DNA from: Streptococcus mitis
Lineage (GTDB): Bacteria; Bacillota; Bacilli; Lactobacillales; Streptococcaceae
Length of the DNA: 64,000 nucleotides
Direction of reading: 5' to 3'
NCBI GenBank assembly: GCA_001560895.1
Contig: CP014326.1
Location: forward strand, 260,001-324,000
Shown here: positions 1 to 11,432 of the stretch, piece by piece
Position numbering within the stretch: the stretch's first letter is position 1
Layout of the letters: every line of letters starts with the position of its first letter
Position numbers and translations under genes: made by a program
The notes under the pieces: generated by a model
The model's input: the letters and a program-made list of their open reading frames with translations, nothing else
Databases searched by the model: none
What the model was told of the DNA's origin: nothing

Positions 1-2
1 TT

Positions 3-764
3 GGAGATAAACTGGTCACAAGCGGTCAAGTATCCATCCAAGGCTTGTCAGTGACGAGTTCTCAGTTAGACTATATTAGAGGTTATCTGCCTCAAGAAAA
101 TGTCATCGTTCAGAAATTAAAGGTCAAAGAGTTGATTGCTTTCTTTCAAAGTATTTATCCAAATCCCTTGAGCAACCAGGAGATCGATCAACTATTGCAG
201 TTTGACAAGCAACAAAAAGAGCAATTTGCAGAAAAATTGTCAGGCGGGCAAAAGCGTCTCTTCTCTTTTGCCTTGACCTTGATTGGCCGACCAAAACTTG
301 TCTTTTTAGATGAGCCAACTGCGGCCATGGATACCTCAACACGCCAACGTTTTTGGGAAATTGTTCAGGATCTAAAAGCGCAGGGAGTTACCATTCTCTA
401 TTCGTCCCATTACATCGAAGAGGTAGAGCATACAGCGGACCGAATCTTGGTCTTGAATAAGGGAGACTTGATTCGCGATACAACACCTCTAGCCATGCGT
501 AGTGAGGGAATTGAAAAGCATTTTATCCTTCCTCTGGCATACAAGGAAATTGTTGAGCAGTCTAACTTAGTTGAAAACTGGGTACAAAAACAAGATGCTC
601 TGCAAGTAGTCACACGAGAGGCAAATACTTTTTGGGAACTGTTAGTTCAAGCAGGATGTAGCATACAAGAAATCGAAGTTAATAACCGTAGTTTGCTAGA
701 TACCATCTTTGAAGAAACACAGAAGGGAGATGACGAAGATGAAACGATGGATCGCATTAAATAA
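3..764 (+). CDS. ABC transporter ATP-binding protein (5' partial)
   Basis: ATPase subunit of an ABC-2 type exporter, cut by the left edge of the window: the reading frame is open from base 3 and continues the protein upstream of the first internal start. Visible are the ABC signature (LSGGQKRLFSF), the Walker B motif (LVFLDEPTAAMD) and the switch histidine (SSHYIEE). The Walker A motif lies outside the window. The stop overlaps the start of the permease gene by 26 bases, so the two are translationally coupled. The substrate cannot be read from the sequence. With the permease and the two-component system behind it this looks like the pneumococcal hk11/rr11 locus, where the regulator probably controls the exporter. 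Confidence 0.9.
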   Translation, partial: GDKLVTSGQVSIQGLSVTSSQLDYIRGYLPQENVIVQKLKVKELIAFFQSIYPNPLSNQEIDQLLQFDKQQKEQFAEKLSGGQKRLFSFALTLIGRPKLVFLDEPTAAMDTSTRQRFWEIVQDLKAQGVTILYSSHYIEEVEHTADRILVLNKGDLIRDTTPLAMRSEGIEKHFILPLAYKEIVEQSNLVENWVQKQDALQVVTREANTFWELLVQAGCSIQEIEVNNRSLLDTIFEETQKGDDEDETMDRIK

Positions 765-1476
765 GATAGAATTTCTATTGACCAAACGGCAACTCGTCTA
801 TTATTTATTATCAGTAGGGGTGCCGACAGCTTTCTATTTATTCTTTTCAGGAATGTACCAAGAAACACCAGGTGGACCGGCTAATTTTATGCGCGACTAC
901 CTCATCTCCATGACGGCTTTTTCCATGATGTCGACAGCTATGTTTTCATTCCCAGTTGTTTTACATACAGACAAAATCAACAACTGGCAGAAAACATTGC
1001 GCCATACTCCGGTAAATATGGTAGAATATTATCTATCAAAGATAACAAGTATGATGGTTGATTATCTGGTCTCAATCTTGGTTGTTTTCTCAGTTGGGCA
1101 CTTGGTCAGAGGTGTGGATATGCCTTTAGGAAGCTGGATTGGGGCTGCGCTCTTGCTGATAGTAGGAAGTGTAGCTTTTGTAGCGCTTGGCTTGACCTTG
1201 ACACTTTTGCCTTCTAGTCAGCTGATGTCTGTCGTGGGCAATCTTCTCTATCTAGGCTTGGCTGTTTTAGGCGGACTCTGGATGCCCATCTCTTTATTTC
1301 CAGACTGGATGCAAGCAATCGGGAAGTGTCTACCAACTTATCAGTTGATGGAGTTGCTCAAGACCTTCTTAAACGAGGGTAGCATCGATCTATCAACCAT
1401 AGTTTATCTACTTGTTTTTTCAGCAGTTTTGTTTGGTTTGACCATTTACCTTCAAGGTCATAAGGAGAATGCTTAA
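739..1476 (+). CDS. ABC-2 type transporter permease
   Basis: Membrane subunit partnering the ATPase upstream. The 245-residue protein has about six hydrophobic segments and the ABC-2 layout, with a long C-terminal hydrophobic region ending in a short basic tail. I chose ATG 739 (MKRWIALNK) rather than the start at 709 because GGGAG lies about 9 bases upstream and the family normally begins just before the first membrane segment. Its stop TAA shares bases with the ATG of the histidine kinase (TAATG), so translation is coupled. Substrate unknown. Confidence 0.88.
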   Translation: MKRWIALNKIEFLLTKRQLVYYLLSVGVPTAFYLFFSGMYQETPGGPANFMRDYLISMTAFSMMSTAMFSFPVVLHTDKINNWQKTLRHTPVNMVEYYLSKITSMMVDYLVSILVVFSVGHLVRGVDMPLGSWIGAALLLIVGSVAFVALGLTLTLLPSSQLMSVVGNLLYLGLAVLGGLWMPISLFPDWMQAIGKCLPTYQLMELLKTFLNEGSIDLSTIVYLLVFSAVLFGLTIYLQGHKENA

Positions 1477-2573
1477 TGCTTGAAAGACTGAAAAGCATAC
1501 ATTATATGTTTTGGGCCAGTTTAATTTTTATGATTTTCCCCATCCTACCTGTAGTGACTGGATGGCTTTCTGCCTGGCATTTATTGATTGATATTCTATT
1601 TATAGTGGCATATTTGGGTGTTTTAACAACTAAGAGCCAGCGCCTGTCTTGGCTATATTGGGGTCTCATGCTGACTTATGTAGTTGGGAATACTGCCTTT
1701 GTTGCTGTTAATTATATCTGGTTTTTCTTTTTTCTATCCAATCTCTTAAGTTATCATTTCAGCGTAGGTGGTTTAAAGTCTTTACATGTCTGGACTTTTC
1801 TTCTTGCTCAAGTCCTTGTTTTGGGCCAACTTTTGATTTTTCAGAGAATCGAAGTTGAGTTTTTATTCTATCTACTTGTAATTCTTGCTTTTGTCGATTT
1901 AATGACTTTTGGCTTGGTTCGGATTCGTATTGTGGAGGATTTGAAAGAAGCTCAGGCTAAGCAAAATGCCCAGATAAATCTATTGCTTGCTGAAAATGAA
2001 CGTAGTCGTATCGGTCAGGATTTGCATGATAGTCTGGGACACACTTTTGCTATGCTGAGTGTCAAGACAGATTTAGCCTTGCAGTTATTCCAGATGGAGG
2101 CTTATCCACAGGTGGAAAAGGAATTAAAAGAAATTCACCAGATCAGCAAGGATTCCATGAATGAAGTGCGAACCATTGTGGAAAATCTTAAGTCTAGAAC
2201 TTTGACATCCGAACTAGAGACTGTAAAAAAGATGTTAGAAATTGCTGGAATTGAAGTGGAAATAGCTAATCAACTAGATACAGCTAGCTTAACTCAGGAA
2301 TTGGAGTCAACGGCTTCCATGATTTTGCTTGAATTAGTGACCAACATCATCAAACATGCTAAAGCGTCTAAAGTCTACTTAAAATTAGAACGGACAGAGA
2401 AAGAACTCATTCTAACAGTGAGAGATGATGGCTGTGGCTTTACTTCTATAAAGGGGGATGAGCTCCATACAGTTCAAGATCGTGTTCTTCCATTTTCGGG
2501 AGAAGTAAAGGTAATTAGTTGGAAACAACCGACAGAAGTTCAGGTTCGACTACCTTATAAGGAGAGAAAATAG
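1476..2573 (+). CDS. Sensor histidine kinase (DesK/NarL-partner type, HisKA_3)
   Basis: Membrane sensor kinase of 365 residues. The N-terminal ~155 residues form five or six membrane segments with no large extracellular domain, as in intramembrane-sensing kinases. A coiled linker leads to the HisKA_3 dimerisation helix with phospho-acceptor His184 in RIGQDLHDSLGH. The ATP-binding domain follows, with the N box at ELVTNIIKHAKAS and a G box at VRDDGCGF. The start overlaps the permease stop and the response regulator begins one base after this stop. It resembles pneumococcal HK11. The signal is not evident; cell-envelope stress is a guess from the family. Confidence 0.9.
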   Translation: MLERLKSIHYMFWASLIFMIFPILPVVTGWLSAWHLLIDILFIVAYLGVLTTKSQRLSWLYWGLMLTYVVGNTAFVAVNYIWFFFFLSNLLSYHFSVGGLKSLHVWTFLLAQVLVLGQLLIFQRIEVEFLFYLLVILAFVDLMTFGLVRIRIVEDLKEAQAKQNAQINLLLAENERSRIGQDLHDSLGHTFAMLSVKTDLALQLFQMEAYPQVEKELKEIHQISKDSMNEVRTIVENLKSRTLTSELETVKKMLEIAGIEVEIANQLDTASLTQELESTASMILLELVTNIIKHAKASKVYLKLERTEKELILTVRDDGCGFTSIKGDELHTVQDRVLPFSGEVKVISWKQPTEVQVRLPYKERK

Positions 2574-3173
<600 letters not shown>

Positions 3174-3240
3174 TACTATCATATCTCGAAAACTATTATG
3201 TGCTAAAATTGATGGGATTGAATGGAACAATACTAACTTT

Positions 3241-3272
3241 AGGAGGGAGGGATTCCTCCTTTTTCTTTTTTT
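3241..3272 (+). terminator. Rho-independent terminator of the two-component operon
   Basis: Hairpin AGGAGG...CCTCCT followed directly by a T-rich run, about 70 bases after the response-regulator stop. Confidence 0.8.
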
Positions 3273-3321
3273 AGGGAGCACTACAAAAGAGCTAAAATTA
3301 AGAATAAAAAAGAAAAATATC

Positions 3322-3487
3322 TTGACAACCAAGGGAAAATTTTGTTACAATAATAGACGGTACTTTTTACTTTTGGTCTCTCAAGAGTGTACAGGGACGT
3401 GCTGACAAATGTTGCAAAAGTACACACAGATGATAGCTGTCACCAAGTGTATCATCACCAAAAATAAAAAAACACAGGAGAATGTAG
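3322..3487 (+). promoter_or_regulatory. rpsL-rpsG promoter and structured leader
   Basis: A near-consensus sigma-A promoter: TTGACA at 3322-3327, 18-base spacer, TACAAT at 3346-3351. A leader of about 125 bases follows before rpsL. It contains two inverted repeats: GTACTTTT (3360-3367) with AAAAGTAC (3416-3423), and GATGATA (3429-3435) with TATCATC (3450-3456). The ribosome site is AGGAG at 3476-3480. Ribosomal-protein leaders often bind one of the operon's own proteins; whether this one does is inference. Confidence 0.7.
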
Positions 3488-3901
3488 ATGCCTACAATTA
3501 ACCAATTGGTTCGCAAACCGCGTAAATCAAAAGTAGAAAAATCTAAATCACCAGCTTTGAACGTTGGTTACAACAGTCATAAAAAAGTTCAAACAAACGT
3601 TTCTTCACCACAAAAACGTGGTGTTGCAACTCGTGTTGGAACAATGACACCTAAAAAACCTAACTCAGCCCTTCGTAAATTCGCTCGTGTACGTTTGAGC
3701 AACCTTATCGAAGTTACTGCCTACATCCCAGGTATCGGACACAACTTGCAAGAGCACAGCGTGGTGCTTCTTCGTGGTGGACGTGTAAAAGACCTTCCAG
3801 GGGTACGTTACCATATCGTCCGTGGTGCACTTGATACTGCAGGTGTTAACGATCGTAAACAAGGCCGTTCTAAATACGGTACTAAACGTCCAAAAGCATA
3901 A
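3488..3901 (+). CDS. rpsL: 30S ribosomal protein S12
   Basis: Protein of the 30S decoding site. At 137 residues it has the usual streptococcal length. The conserved block [11 protein letters not shown] is intact, with Lys56 (equivalent to E. coli Lys42) and the second conserved region around [13 protein letters not shown] unchanged. It therefore shows none of the classical streptomycin-resistance substitutions. First gene of the str operon, 19 bases ahead of rpsG; codon use is strongly biased, as expected of a highly expressed gene. Confidence 0.98.
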   Translation: MPTINQLVRKPRKSKVEKSKSPALNVGYNSHKKVQTNVSSPQKRGVATRVGTMTPKKPNSALRKFARVRLSNLIEVTAYIPGIGHNLQEHSVVLLRGGRVKDLPGVRYHIVRGALDTAGVNDRKQGRSKYGTKRPKA

Positions 3902-3920
3902 GGAAAGGGGATAAAGAGAA

Positions 3921-4391
3921 ATGAGTCGTAAAAATAGAGCTCCAAAACGTGACGTATTGCCAGATCCGCTTTACAATTCACAACTAGTTACTCGTCTTAT
4001 CAACCGCGTTATGCTTGATGGTAAACGTGGTACAGCTGCTTCAATCGTTTACGGTGCCTTTGAGCAAATCAAAGAAGCTACTGGAAACGATGCACTTGAA
4101 GTATTTGAAACCGCTATGGAAAACATCATGCCTGTACTTGAAGTACGTGCACGTCGTGTTGGTGGTTCTAACTACCAAGTCCCAGTTGAAGTTCGTCCAG
4201 AACGTCGTACAACACTTGGACTTCGTTGGTTGGTAACAATCGCTCGTCTTCGTGGTGAACACACAATGCAAGACCGTCTTGCAAAAGAAATCTTAGATGC
4301 TGCTAACAACACTGGTGCAGCTGTTAAGAAACGTGAAGACACTCACCGTATGGCTGAAGCTAACCGTGCATTCGCACACTTCCGTTGGTAA
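3921..4391 (+). CDS. rpsG: 30S ribosomal protein S7
   Basis: Primary 16S rRNA-binding protein that nucleates the 30S head. The 156-residue sequence is full length ([12 protein letters not shown] to FAHFRW) and includes the conserved [16 protein letters not shown] segment. It follows rpsL with a short spacer containing AAGGAAAGGGG. In many bacteria S7 represses str-operon translation; nothing in the sequence proves this here. The fusA gene does not follow directly but after a 285-base spacer with its own terminator and promoter. Confidence 0.98.
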
Positions 4392-4539
4392 AATCATGAT
4401 GCTAGGAACGGTAAGGATGCAAGGTGAAAATAGGAAACTGACGCAGTATTCGACGAATACGAATACAAGGAAGTTTATCTTTTTCACACAGCATCCCGTT
4501 CTGGCTCAAATCGGCTAATTAACTTTAGCCCGAGTTCAA

Positions 4540-4565
4540 TTCAACTTGTAAATTTACAAGTTGAA
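4540..4565. repeat. 26-bp perfect palindrome in the rpsG-fusA spacer
   Basis: Two 13-base arms, TTCAACTTGTAAA and TTTACAAGTTGAA, meet without a loop. There is no T-run behind it, so it is not a simple terminator. It lies about 150 bases after rpsG and 110 before fusA. It could be a dimeric repressor site or an RNA processing hairpin. Confidence 0.6.
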
Positions 4566-4591
4566 ACCAACAATAGCATGAAAACATTGAG

Positions 4592-4622
4592 AACGGGTAG
4601 GTCCTGCCTATCCGTTTTTATT
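4592..4622 (+). terminator. Terminator after rpsG
   Basis: Hairpin ACGGGTAGG/CCTATCCGT with a short loop followed by TTTTTATT. It separates rpsL-rpsG from fusA. Confidence 0.75.
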
Positions 4623-4632
4623 AAAATCGTGT

Positions 4633-4638
4633 TATAAT
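4633..4638 (+). promoter_or_regulatory. fusA promoter, -10 element
   Basis: TATAAT preceded by GT (GTGTTATAATAG). No good -35 is seen; the expected place overlaps the T-run of the rpsG terminator. It lies 38 bases before the fusA start. Confidence 0.6.
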
Positions 4639-4676
4639 AGAATAGAAATCAAAAATAAATAGGAGAAACAAACCTC

Positions 4677-6758
4677 ATGGCACGCGAATTTTCACTTGAA
4701 AAAACTCGTAATATCGGTATCATGGCTCACGTCGATGCTGGTAAAACAACAACTACTGAGCGTATTCTTTACTACACTGGTAAAATCCACAAAATCGGTG
4801 AAACTCACGAAGGTGCGTCACAAATGGACTGGATGGAGCAAGAGCAAGAGCGTGGTATCACTATCACATCTGCTGCGACAACAGCTCAATGGAACAACCA
4901 CCGCGTAAACATCATCGACACACCAGGACACGTGGACTTCACAATCGAAGTACAACGTTCTCTTCGTGTATTGGATGGTGCGGTTACCGTTCTTGACTCA
5001 CAATCAGGTGTTGAGCCTCAAACTGAAACAGTTTGGCGTCAAGCAACTGAGTATGGAGTTCCACGTATCGTATTTGCCAACAAAATGGACAAAATCGGTG
5101 CTGACTTCCTTTACTCTGTAAGCACACTTCACGATCGTCTGCAAGCAAATGCACACCCAATCCAATTGCCAATCGGTTCTGAAGATGACTTCCGTGGTAT
5201 CATCGACTTGATCAAGATGAAAGCTGAAATCTATACGAACGACCTTGGTACAGATATCCTTGAAGAAGATATTCCAGCTGAATACCTTGACCAAGCTCAA
5301 GAATACCGTGAAAAATTGGTTGAAGCAGTTGCTGAAACTGACGAAGAATTGATGATGAAATACCTCGAAGGTGAAGAAATCACTAACGAAGAATTGAAAG
5401 CTGGTATCCGTAAAGCGACTATCAACGTTGAATTCTTCCCAGTATTGTGTGGTTCTGCCTTCAAGAACAAAGGTGTTCAATTGATGCTTGATGCAGTTAT
5501 TGACTACCTTCCAAGCCCACTTGATATCCCAGCTATCAAAGGTATTAACCCAGATACAGACGCTGAAGAAACTCGTCCAGCATCTGACGAAGAGCCATTT
5601 GCAGCTCTTGCCTTCAAGATCATGACAGACCCATTCGTAGGTCGTTTGACATTCTTCCGTGTGTACTCAGGTGTTCTTCAATCAGGTTCTTACGTATTGA
5701 ACACTTCTAAAGGTAAACGTGAACGTATTGGACGTATCCTTCAAATGCACGCTAACAGTCGTCAAGAAATTGATACTGTTTACTCAGGTGATATCGCTGC
5801 TGCCGTTGGTTTGAAAGATACTACAACTGGTGACTCATTGACAGATGAAAAAGCTAAAATCATCCTTGAGTCAATCAACGTTCCAGAACCAGTTATCCAA
5901 TTGATGGTTGAGCCAAAATCTAAAGCTGACCAAGACAAGATGGGTATCGCCCTTCAAAAATTGGCTGAAGAAGATCCAACATTCCGCGTTGAAACAAACG
6001 TTGAAACTGGTGAAACAGTTATCTCAGGTATGGGTGAGCTTCACCTTGACGTCCTTGTTGACCGTATGCGTCGTGAGTTCAAAGTTGAAGCGAACGTAGG
6101 TGCTCCTCAAGTATCTTACCGTGAAACATTCCGCGCTTCTACTCAAGCACGTGGATTCTTCAAACGTCAGTCTGGTGGTAAAGGTCAATTCGGTGATGTA
6201 TGGATTGAATTTACTCCAAACGAAGAAGGTAAAGGATTCGAATTCGAAAACGCAATCGTCGGTGGTGTGGTTCCTCGTGAATTTATCCCAGCGGTTGAAA
6301 AAGGTTTGGTAGAATCTATGGCTAATGGTGTTCTTGCAGGTTACCCAATGGTTGACGTTAAAGCTAAGCTTTACGATGGTTCATACCACGATGTCGACTC
6401 ATCTGAAACTGCCTTCAAGATCGCGGCTTCACTTGCCCTTAAAGAAGCTGCTAAATCAGCACAACCAGCCATCCTTGAGCCAATGATGCTTGTAACAATC
6501 ACTGTTCCAGAAGAAAACCTTGGTGATGTTATGGGTCACGTAACTGCTCGTCGTGGACGTGTTGATGGTATGGAAGCACACGGTAACAGCCAAATCGTTC
6601 GTGCTTATGTTCCACTTGCTGAAATGTTCGGTTATGCAACAGTTCTTCGTTCTGCATCTCAAGGACGTGGTACATTCATGATGGTATTTGACCACTACGA
6701 AGATGTACCTAAGTCAGTACAAGAAGAAATCATTAAGAAAAATAAAGGTGAAGACTAA
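4677..6758 (+). CDS. fusA: Translation elongation factor G
   Basis: GTPase that drives ribosomal translocation. The 693-residue protein is full length. The G1 loop [15 protein letters not shown] lies near residues 17-31, the switch region has [10 protein letters not shown]3 is DTPGHVDF, and G4 NKMDKIGAD is near residue 136. Domains II-V follow, ending with the domain V stretch [14 protein letters not shown]. The gene has its own promoter, a GGAGA ribosome site and a strong terminator behind it. Highly biased codon usage matches rpsL and rpsG. Confidence 0.98.
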   Translation: MAREFSLEKTRNIGIMAHVDAGKTTTTERILYYTGKIHKIGETHEGASQMDWMEQEQERGITITSAATTAQWNNHRVNIIDTPGHVDFTIEVQRSLRVLDGAVTVLDSQSGVEPQTETVWRQATEYGVPRIVFANKMDKIGADFLYSVSTLHDRLQANAHPIQLPIGSEDDFRGIIDLIKMKAEIYTNDLGTDILEEDIPAEYLDQAQEYREKLVEAVAETDEELMMKYLEGEEITNEELKAGIRKATINVEFFPVLCGSAFKNKGVQLMLDAVIDYLPSPLDIPAIKGINPDTDAEETRPASDEEPFAALAFKIMTDPFVGRLTFFRVYSGVLQSGSYVLNTSKGKRERIGRILQMHANSRQEIDTVYSGDIAAAVGLKDTTTGDSLTDEKAKIILESINVPEPVIQLMVEPKSKADQDKMGIALQKLAEEDPTFRVETNVETGETVISGMGELHLDVLVDRMRREFKVEANVGAPQVSYRETFRASTQARGFFKRQSGGKGQFGDVWIEFTPNEEGKGFEFENAIVGGVVPREFIPAVEKGLVESMANGVLAGYPMVDVKAKLYDGSYHDVDSSETAFKIAASLALKEAAKSAQPAILEPMMLVTITVPEENLGDVMGHVTARRGRVDGMEAHGNSQIVRAYVPLAEMFGYATVLRSASQGRGTFMMVFDHYEDVPKSVQEEIIKKNKGED

Positions 6759-6773
6759 TCCGTCCTCACTCTA

Positions 6774-6802
6774 GAAGGAAGTCACTTAGTGGCTTCCTTT
6801 TG
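6774..6802 (+). terminator. fusA terminator
   Basis: Hairpin GAAGGAAG...CTTCCTTTT directly after the fusA stop. Confidence 0.8.
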
Positions 6803-6861
6803 TCTTTAGAAAATACCTCTAAATATGGTAAAATAGTAGGAGAATAATGTGAGGAAAATGA

Positions 6862-9800
6862 ATGTCAAATAGTTTTGAAATTTTGATGAATCAATTAGGA
6901 ATACCGTCAGAGATAAGGCAGCATTCTGCTTTAGCTCAGGCTGATATTGAAGGTGTTGTGGTTCATAAAATCAGTAAGTTATGGGAGTTTCACTTTGTAT
7001 TTTCTAATATTTTACCTATTGAAATCTTTTTAGAATTAAAGAAAGGGCTGAGTGAGGAATTTTCTAAGACAGGCAATAAAGCTGTTTTCGAAATCAAGAC
7101 TCTGTCTCAAGAATTTTCCAATCATCTCTTGCAGGCCTATTATAGAGAGGCTTTTTCTGAAGGGCCATGTGCTAGTCAAGGTTTTAAGTCCCTTTATCAA
7201 AATTTGCAAGTTCGTGCTGAGGGTAATCAACTCTTTATTGAAGGATCTGAGGCGATTGATAAGGAACACTTTAAGAAAAATCACCTTCCTAATTTAGCCA
7301 AACAACTTGAAAAGTTTGGTTTTCCAACTTTCAACTGTCAAGTAGAGAAAAATGATGTGTTGACCCAAGAGCAGGAAGAGGCCTTCCATGCTGAAAATGA
7401 GCAGATTGTTCAAGCGGCCAATGAGGAAGCGCTCCGTGCTATGGAACAACTAGAACAGATGGCACCTCCTCCAGCGGAAGAGAAACCATCCTTTGATTTT
7501 CAAGCTAAAAAAGCTGCAGCTAAACCGAAGCTGGATAAGGCAGAGATTACTCCTATGATCGAAGTGACGACGGAGGAAAATCGTCTGGTCTTTGAAGGTG
7601 TTGTGTTTGATGTGGAGCAAAAAGTGACCAGAACAGGGCGTGTTTTGATCAACTTTAAAATGACAGACTACACTTCCAGTTTTTCTATGCAAAAGTGGGT
7701 TAAGAACGAGGAAGAGGCTCAGAAATTTGATCTAATTAAGAAAAATTCTTGGCTCCGAGTTCGTGGGAATGTGGAGATGAATAACTTCACACGCGATTTG
7801 ACTATGAACGTGCAGGATGTGCAGGAAGTTGTTCACTATGAGCGGAAGGATTTGATGCCAGAAGGTGAGCGTCGGGTTGAGTTTCACGCTCATACTAACA
7901 TGTCGACTATGGATGCTCTACCCGAGGTAGAAGAGATCGTTGCGACAGCTGCTAAGTGGGGACACAAGGCGGTTGCCATAACGGACCATGGGAATGTCCA
8001 GTCTTTCCCACATGGCTATAAGGCGGCTAAGAAAGCGGGAATTCAGCTAATCTATGGAATGGAAGCCAATATCGTGGAGGATCGTGTCCCTATCGTCTAC
8101 AATGAAGTGGAGATGGACTTGTCCGAAGCAACCTATGTGGTCTTTGACGTGGAAACGACGGGGCTTTCAGCTATCTATAATGACTTGATTCAGGTTGCGG
8201 CTTCTAAGATGTACAAGGGGAATGTTATTGCTGAATTTGATGAATTTATCAATCCTGGGCATCCCTTGTCAGCTTTTACTACTGAGTTGACTGGAATTAC
8301 AGATGATCACGTCAAAAATGCCAAACCACTGGAACAAGTGCTACAGGAATTCCAAGAATTCTGCAAGGATACAGTCTTAGTTGCCCATAATGCTACCTTT
8401 GACGTTGGCTTTATGAATGCCAATTATGAGCGTCATGGTCTGCCAAAGATTAGTCAGCCAGTTATTGATACACTTGAGTTTGCTAGAAATCTCTATCCTG
8501 AGTATAAACGTCATGGTTTGGGGCCTTTAACTAAGCGTTTTGGTGTGGCTTTGGAACATCACCACATGGCCAACTACGATGCGGAAGCTACTGGTCGTCT
8601 GCTCTTTATTTTTATCAAAGAAGTAGCAGAAAAACATGGTGTGACCGATCTAGCTAGACTTAACATTGATTTGATTAGTCCAGATTCTTATAAAAAAGCT
8701 CGGATCAAGCATGCGACCATCTATGTCAAGAATCAGGTGGGTCTAAAAAATATCTTTAAGCTGGTTTCTTTATCCAATACCAAGTACTTTGAAGGGGTGC
8801 CACGGATTCCGAGAACGGTTTTAGATGCCCATCGGGAAGGTTTGATTTTAGGCTCAGCCTGTTCTGAAGGTGAAGTTTTTGATGCAGTCGTTTCCCAAGG
8901 TGTGGATGCGGCGGTTGAGGTGGCCAAGTATTATGACTTTATCGAGGTCATGCCACCAGCTATCTACGCTCCCTTGATTGCTAAGGAGCAGGTCAAGGAT
9001 ATGGAAGAACTACAGACCATTATCAAAAGTTTGATAGAGGTTGGAGATCGTCTTGGTAAGCCTGTTCTGGCTACGGGAAATGTCCACTATATCGAACCTG
9101 AAGAAGAGATTTACCGTGAAATTATCGTCCGTAGTTTGGGACAGGGGGCAATGATTAACCGAACTATAGGTCATGGGGAACATGCTCAACCTGCTCCTCT
9201 TCCAAAAGCTCATTTTAGAACAACTAATGAGATGTTGGATGAATTTGCCTTCTTGGGAGAGGAATTAGCTCGGAAATTGGTTATTGAAAACACCAATGCC
9301 TTGGCAGAAATCTTTGAACCCGTTGAGGTTGTTAAGGGTGACTTATACACGCCTTTCATCGACAAGGCTGAAGAAACAGTTGCTGAGTTGACATATAAGA
9401 AAGCTTTTGAGATTTATGGAAATCCGCTGCCAGATATTGTTGATTTGCGGATTGAAAAAGAATTAACTTCTATTCTGGGGAATGGATTTGCTGTGATTTA
9501 TCTGGCTTCCCAGATGCTGGTACAACGTTCCAATGAACGGGGCTACTTAGTTGGTTCTCGTGGGTCTGTTGGATCTAGTTTCGTTGCGACCATGATTGGG
9601 ATTACAGAGGTCAATCCTCTTTCTCCTCACTATGTCTGTGGTCAGTGTCAGTACAGTGAATTTATCACCGATGGTTCTTACGGTTCAGGATTTGATATGC
9701 CCAATAAGGACTGTCCAAACTGTGGTCATAAACTCAGCAAAAACGGACAGGATATTCCTTTCGAGACCTTCCTTGGTTTTGATGGGGATAAGGTTCCTGA

Positions 9801-11253
9801 TATTGACTTGAACTTCTCGGGAGAAGACCAGCCTAGCGCCCACTTGGATGTGCGTGATATCTTTGGTGAGGAATATGCCTTCCGTGCAGGAACGGTTGGT
9901 ACGGTGGCTGCCAAGACTGCCTATGGCTTTGTCAAGGGTTACGAGCGAGATTATGGGAAGTTTTATCGTGATGCAGAGGTGGAACGTCTTGCTCAAGGCG
10001 CTGCCGGTGTCAAGCGTACAACAGGACAACACCCCGGGGGAATCGTTGTTATTCCTAACTACATGGATGTCTATGATTTTACGCCTGTCCAGTATCCAGC
10101 AGATGACGTGACGGCTGAATGGCAAACGACCCACTTTAACTTCCACGATATCGATGAGAACGTCCTCAAACTCGATGTACTGGGACATGATGATCCGACC
10201 ATGATTCGGAAACTGCAGGACTTGTCTGGGATTGACCCTAATGAAATTCCTATGGATGACGAAGGTGTGATGGCCCTCTTTTCAGGGACTGACGTGCTTG
10301 GGGTAACACCTGAGCAAATAGGAACGCCGACGGGTATGCTGGGGATTCCAGAGTTTGGGACCAACTTTGTACGTGGAATGGTAGACGAGACCCATCCGAC
10401 AACTTTTGCAGAGTTGCTTCAGCTCTCAGGTCTATCCCATGGTACCGACGTTTGGCTGGGCAATGCCCAAGATCTGATTAAGCAAGGAATAGCAGACCTA
10501 TCGACTGTTATCGGTTGTCGGGACGACATCATGGTTTACCTCATGCATGCTGGTCTCGAACCTAAGATGGCCTTTACTATCATGGAGCGAGTACGTAAGG
10601 GCTTGTGGCTGAAGATTTCAGAAGAGGAACGCAATGGCTACATCGAAGCCATGAAGGCTAATAAGGTGCCAGAGTGGTATATCGAGTCCTGTGGGAAAAT
10701 TAAGTACATGTTCCCTAAAGCCCATGCGGCAGCCTACGTTATGATGGCCTTGCGTGTAGCTTACTTCAAGGTTCACCATCCTATTTATTACTACTGTGCT
10801 TACTTCTCAATCCGTGCTAAGGCATTTGATATTAAGACCATGGGGGCGGGCTTGGATGCTATCAAGCGCAGAATGGAAGAAATATCTGAAAAACGGAAGA
10901 ACAATGAGGCCTCTAATGTGGAAATTGACCTCTATACAACTCTTGAGATTGTCAATGAAATGTGGGAACGTGGTTTCAAGTTTGGGAAGTTAGACCTCTA
11001 CCGTAGTGATGCGACTGAATTCATCATTGACGGAGATACACTGATTCCACCATTTGTCGCTATGGATGGTCTGGGAGAGAACGTTGCCAAGCAGTTAGTG
11101 CGAGCGCGTGAAGAGGGAGAATTCCTCTCTAAAACAGAACTTCGTAAGCGTGGCGGGCTCTCATCAACCTTGGTTGAAAAGATGGATGAGATGGGGATTC
11201 TCGGCAATATGCCAGAGGATAACCAGTTGAGTTTGTTTGATGAGTTGTTTTAA
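6862..11253 (+). CDS. polC: DNA polymerase III alpha subunit, PolC type
   Basis: Replicative polymerase of low-GC Gram-positives, with built-in 3'-5' exonuclease; 1463 residues, normal length. Order of domains: N-terminal domain; OB fold (~220-320); PHP domain starting at [13 protein letters not shown] (~residue 341); DnaQ-like exonuclease with VFDVETTGL (~426) inserted in the PHP domain; zinc cluster CGQCQYSEF...CPNCG (~926); palm domain with the catalytic acidic motif [11 protein letters not shown] (~980); and a C-terminal region ending [10 protein letters not shown], whose QLSLF motif is a typical beta-clamp binding peptide. A TATGGTAAAAT extended -10 lies just upstream. Confidence 0.98.
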   Translation: MSNSFEILMNQLGIPSEIRQHSALAQADIEGVVVHKISKLWEFHFVFSNILPIEIFLELKKGLSEEFSKTGNKAVFEIKTLSQEFSNHLLQAYYREAFSEGPCASQGFKSLYQNLQVRAEGNQLFIEGSEAIDKEHFKKNHLPNLAKQLEKFGFPTFNCQVEKNDVLTQEQEEAFHAENEQIVQAANEEALRAMEQLEQMAPPPAEEKPSFDFQAKKAAAKPKLDKAEITPMIEVTTEENRLVFEGVVFDVEQKVTRTGRVLINFKMTDYTSSFSMQKWVKNEEEAQKFDLIKKNSWLRVRGNVEMNNFTRDLTMNVQDVQEVVHYERKDLMPEGERRVEFHAHTNMSTMDALPEVEEIVATAAKWGHKAVAITDHGNVQSFPHGYKAAKKAGIQLIYGMEANIVEDRVPIVYNEVEMDLSEATYVVFDVETTGLSAIYNDLIQVAASKMYKGNVIAEFDEFINPGHPLSAFTTELTGITDDHVKNAKPLEQVLQEFQEFCKDTVLVAHNATFDVGFMNANYERHGLPKISQPVIDTLEFARNLYPEYKRHGLGPLTKRFGVALEHHHMANYDAEATGRLLFIFIKEVAEKHGVTDLARLNIDLISPDSYKKARIKHATIYVKNQVGLKNIFKLVSLSNTKYFEGVPRIPRTVLDAHREGLILGSACSEGEVFDAVVSQGVDAAVEVAKYYDFIEVMPPAIYAPLIAKEQVKDMEELQTIIKSLIEVGDRLGKPVLATGNVHYIEPEEEIYREIIVRSLGQGAMINRTIGHGEHAQPAPLPKAHFRTTNEMLDEFAFLGEELARKLVIENTNALAEIFEPVEVVKGDLYTPFIDKAEETVAELTYKKAFEIYGNPLPDIVDLRIEKELTSILGNGFAVIYLASQMLVQRSNERGYLVGSRGSVGSSFVATMIGITEVNPLSPHYVCGQCQYSEFITDGSYGSGFDMPNKDCPNCGHKLSKNGQDIPFETFLGFDGDKVPDIDLNFSGEDQPSAHLDVRDIFGEEYAFRAGTVGTVAAKTAYGFVKGYERDYGKFYRDAEVERLAQGAAGVKRTTGQHPGGIVVIPNYMDVYDFTPVQYPADDVTAEWQTTHFNFHDIDENVLKLDVLGHDDPTMIRKLQDLSGIDPNEIPMDDEGVMALFSGTDVLGVTPEQIGTPTGMLGIPEFGTNFVRGMVDETHPTTFAELLQLSGLSHGTDVWLGNAQDLIKQGIADLSTVIGCRDDIMVYLMHAGLEPKMAFTIMERVRKGLWLKISEEERNGYIEAMKANKVPEWYIESCGKIKYMFPKAHAAAYVMMALRVAYFKVHHPIYYYCAYFSIRAKAFDIKTMGAGLDAIKRRMEEISEKRKNNEASNVEIDLYTTLEIVNEMWERGFKFGKLDLYRSDATEFIIDGDTLIPPFVAMDGLGENVAKQLVRAREEGEFLSKTELRKRGGLSSTLVEKMDEMGILGNMPEDNQLSLFDELF

Positions 11254-11256
11254 GGT

Positions 11257-11411
11257 CTTGGAGGGAAAAAGACGAAACTCAGAATTTTTGCGGAAGACAA
11301 GCCGGCTGAGAAGGTGTTTGAGTATCAATTGGAACTTGCTGACCAGACAATGCTTCTATCGACAGTACTATTGCACTAGCAGGACTACTTTCTGCTTTGA
11401 AAGAAAAATAA
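11257..11411 (+). pseudogene. Decayed, frameshifted remnant of an unidentified gene
   Basis: Coding-like sequence without a usable start. In one frame it reads KLRIFAEDKPAEKVFEYQLE up to ELADQ. A different frame then continues with DNASIDSTIALAGLLSALKE K and a stop at 11409-11411. The two halves look like one C-terminal protein fragment split by a frameshift around 11343. I do not recognise the family. It fills the gap between polC and pepS, where pneumococci carry small hypothetical genes. Confidence 0.4.
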
Positions 11412-11432
11412 AAATAGAAAAGAGAAAATAAC

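Noticed and set aside
3488..3901. Streptomycin-resistance mutation in rpsL.
   Set aside because: Lys56 and the second conserved region are wild type.
5004..5480. Long minus-strand open frame (158 codons) within fusA, and similar ones in polC and the HAD-MazG gene.
   Set aside because: These are shadows caused by biased codon use of the plus-strand genes; no ribosome sites or protein-like composition.
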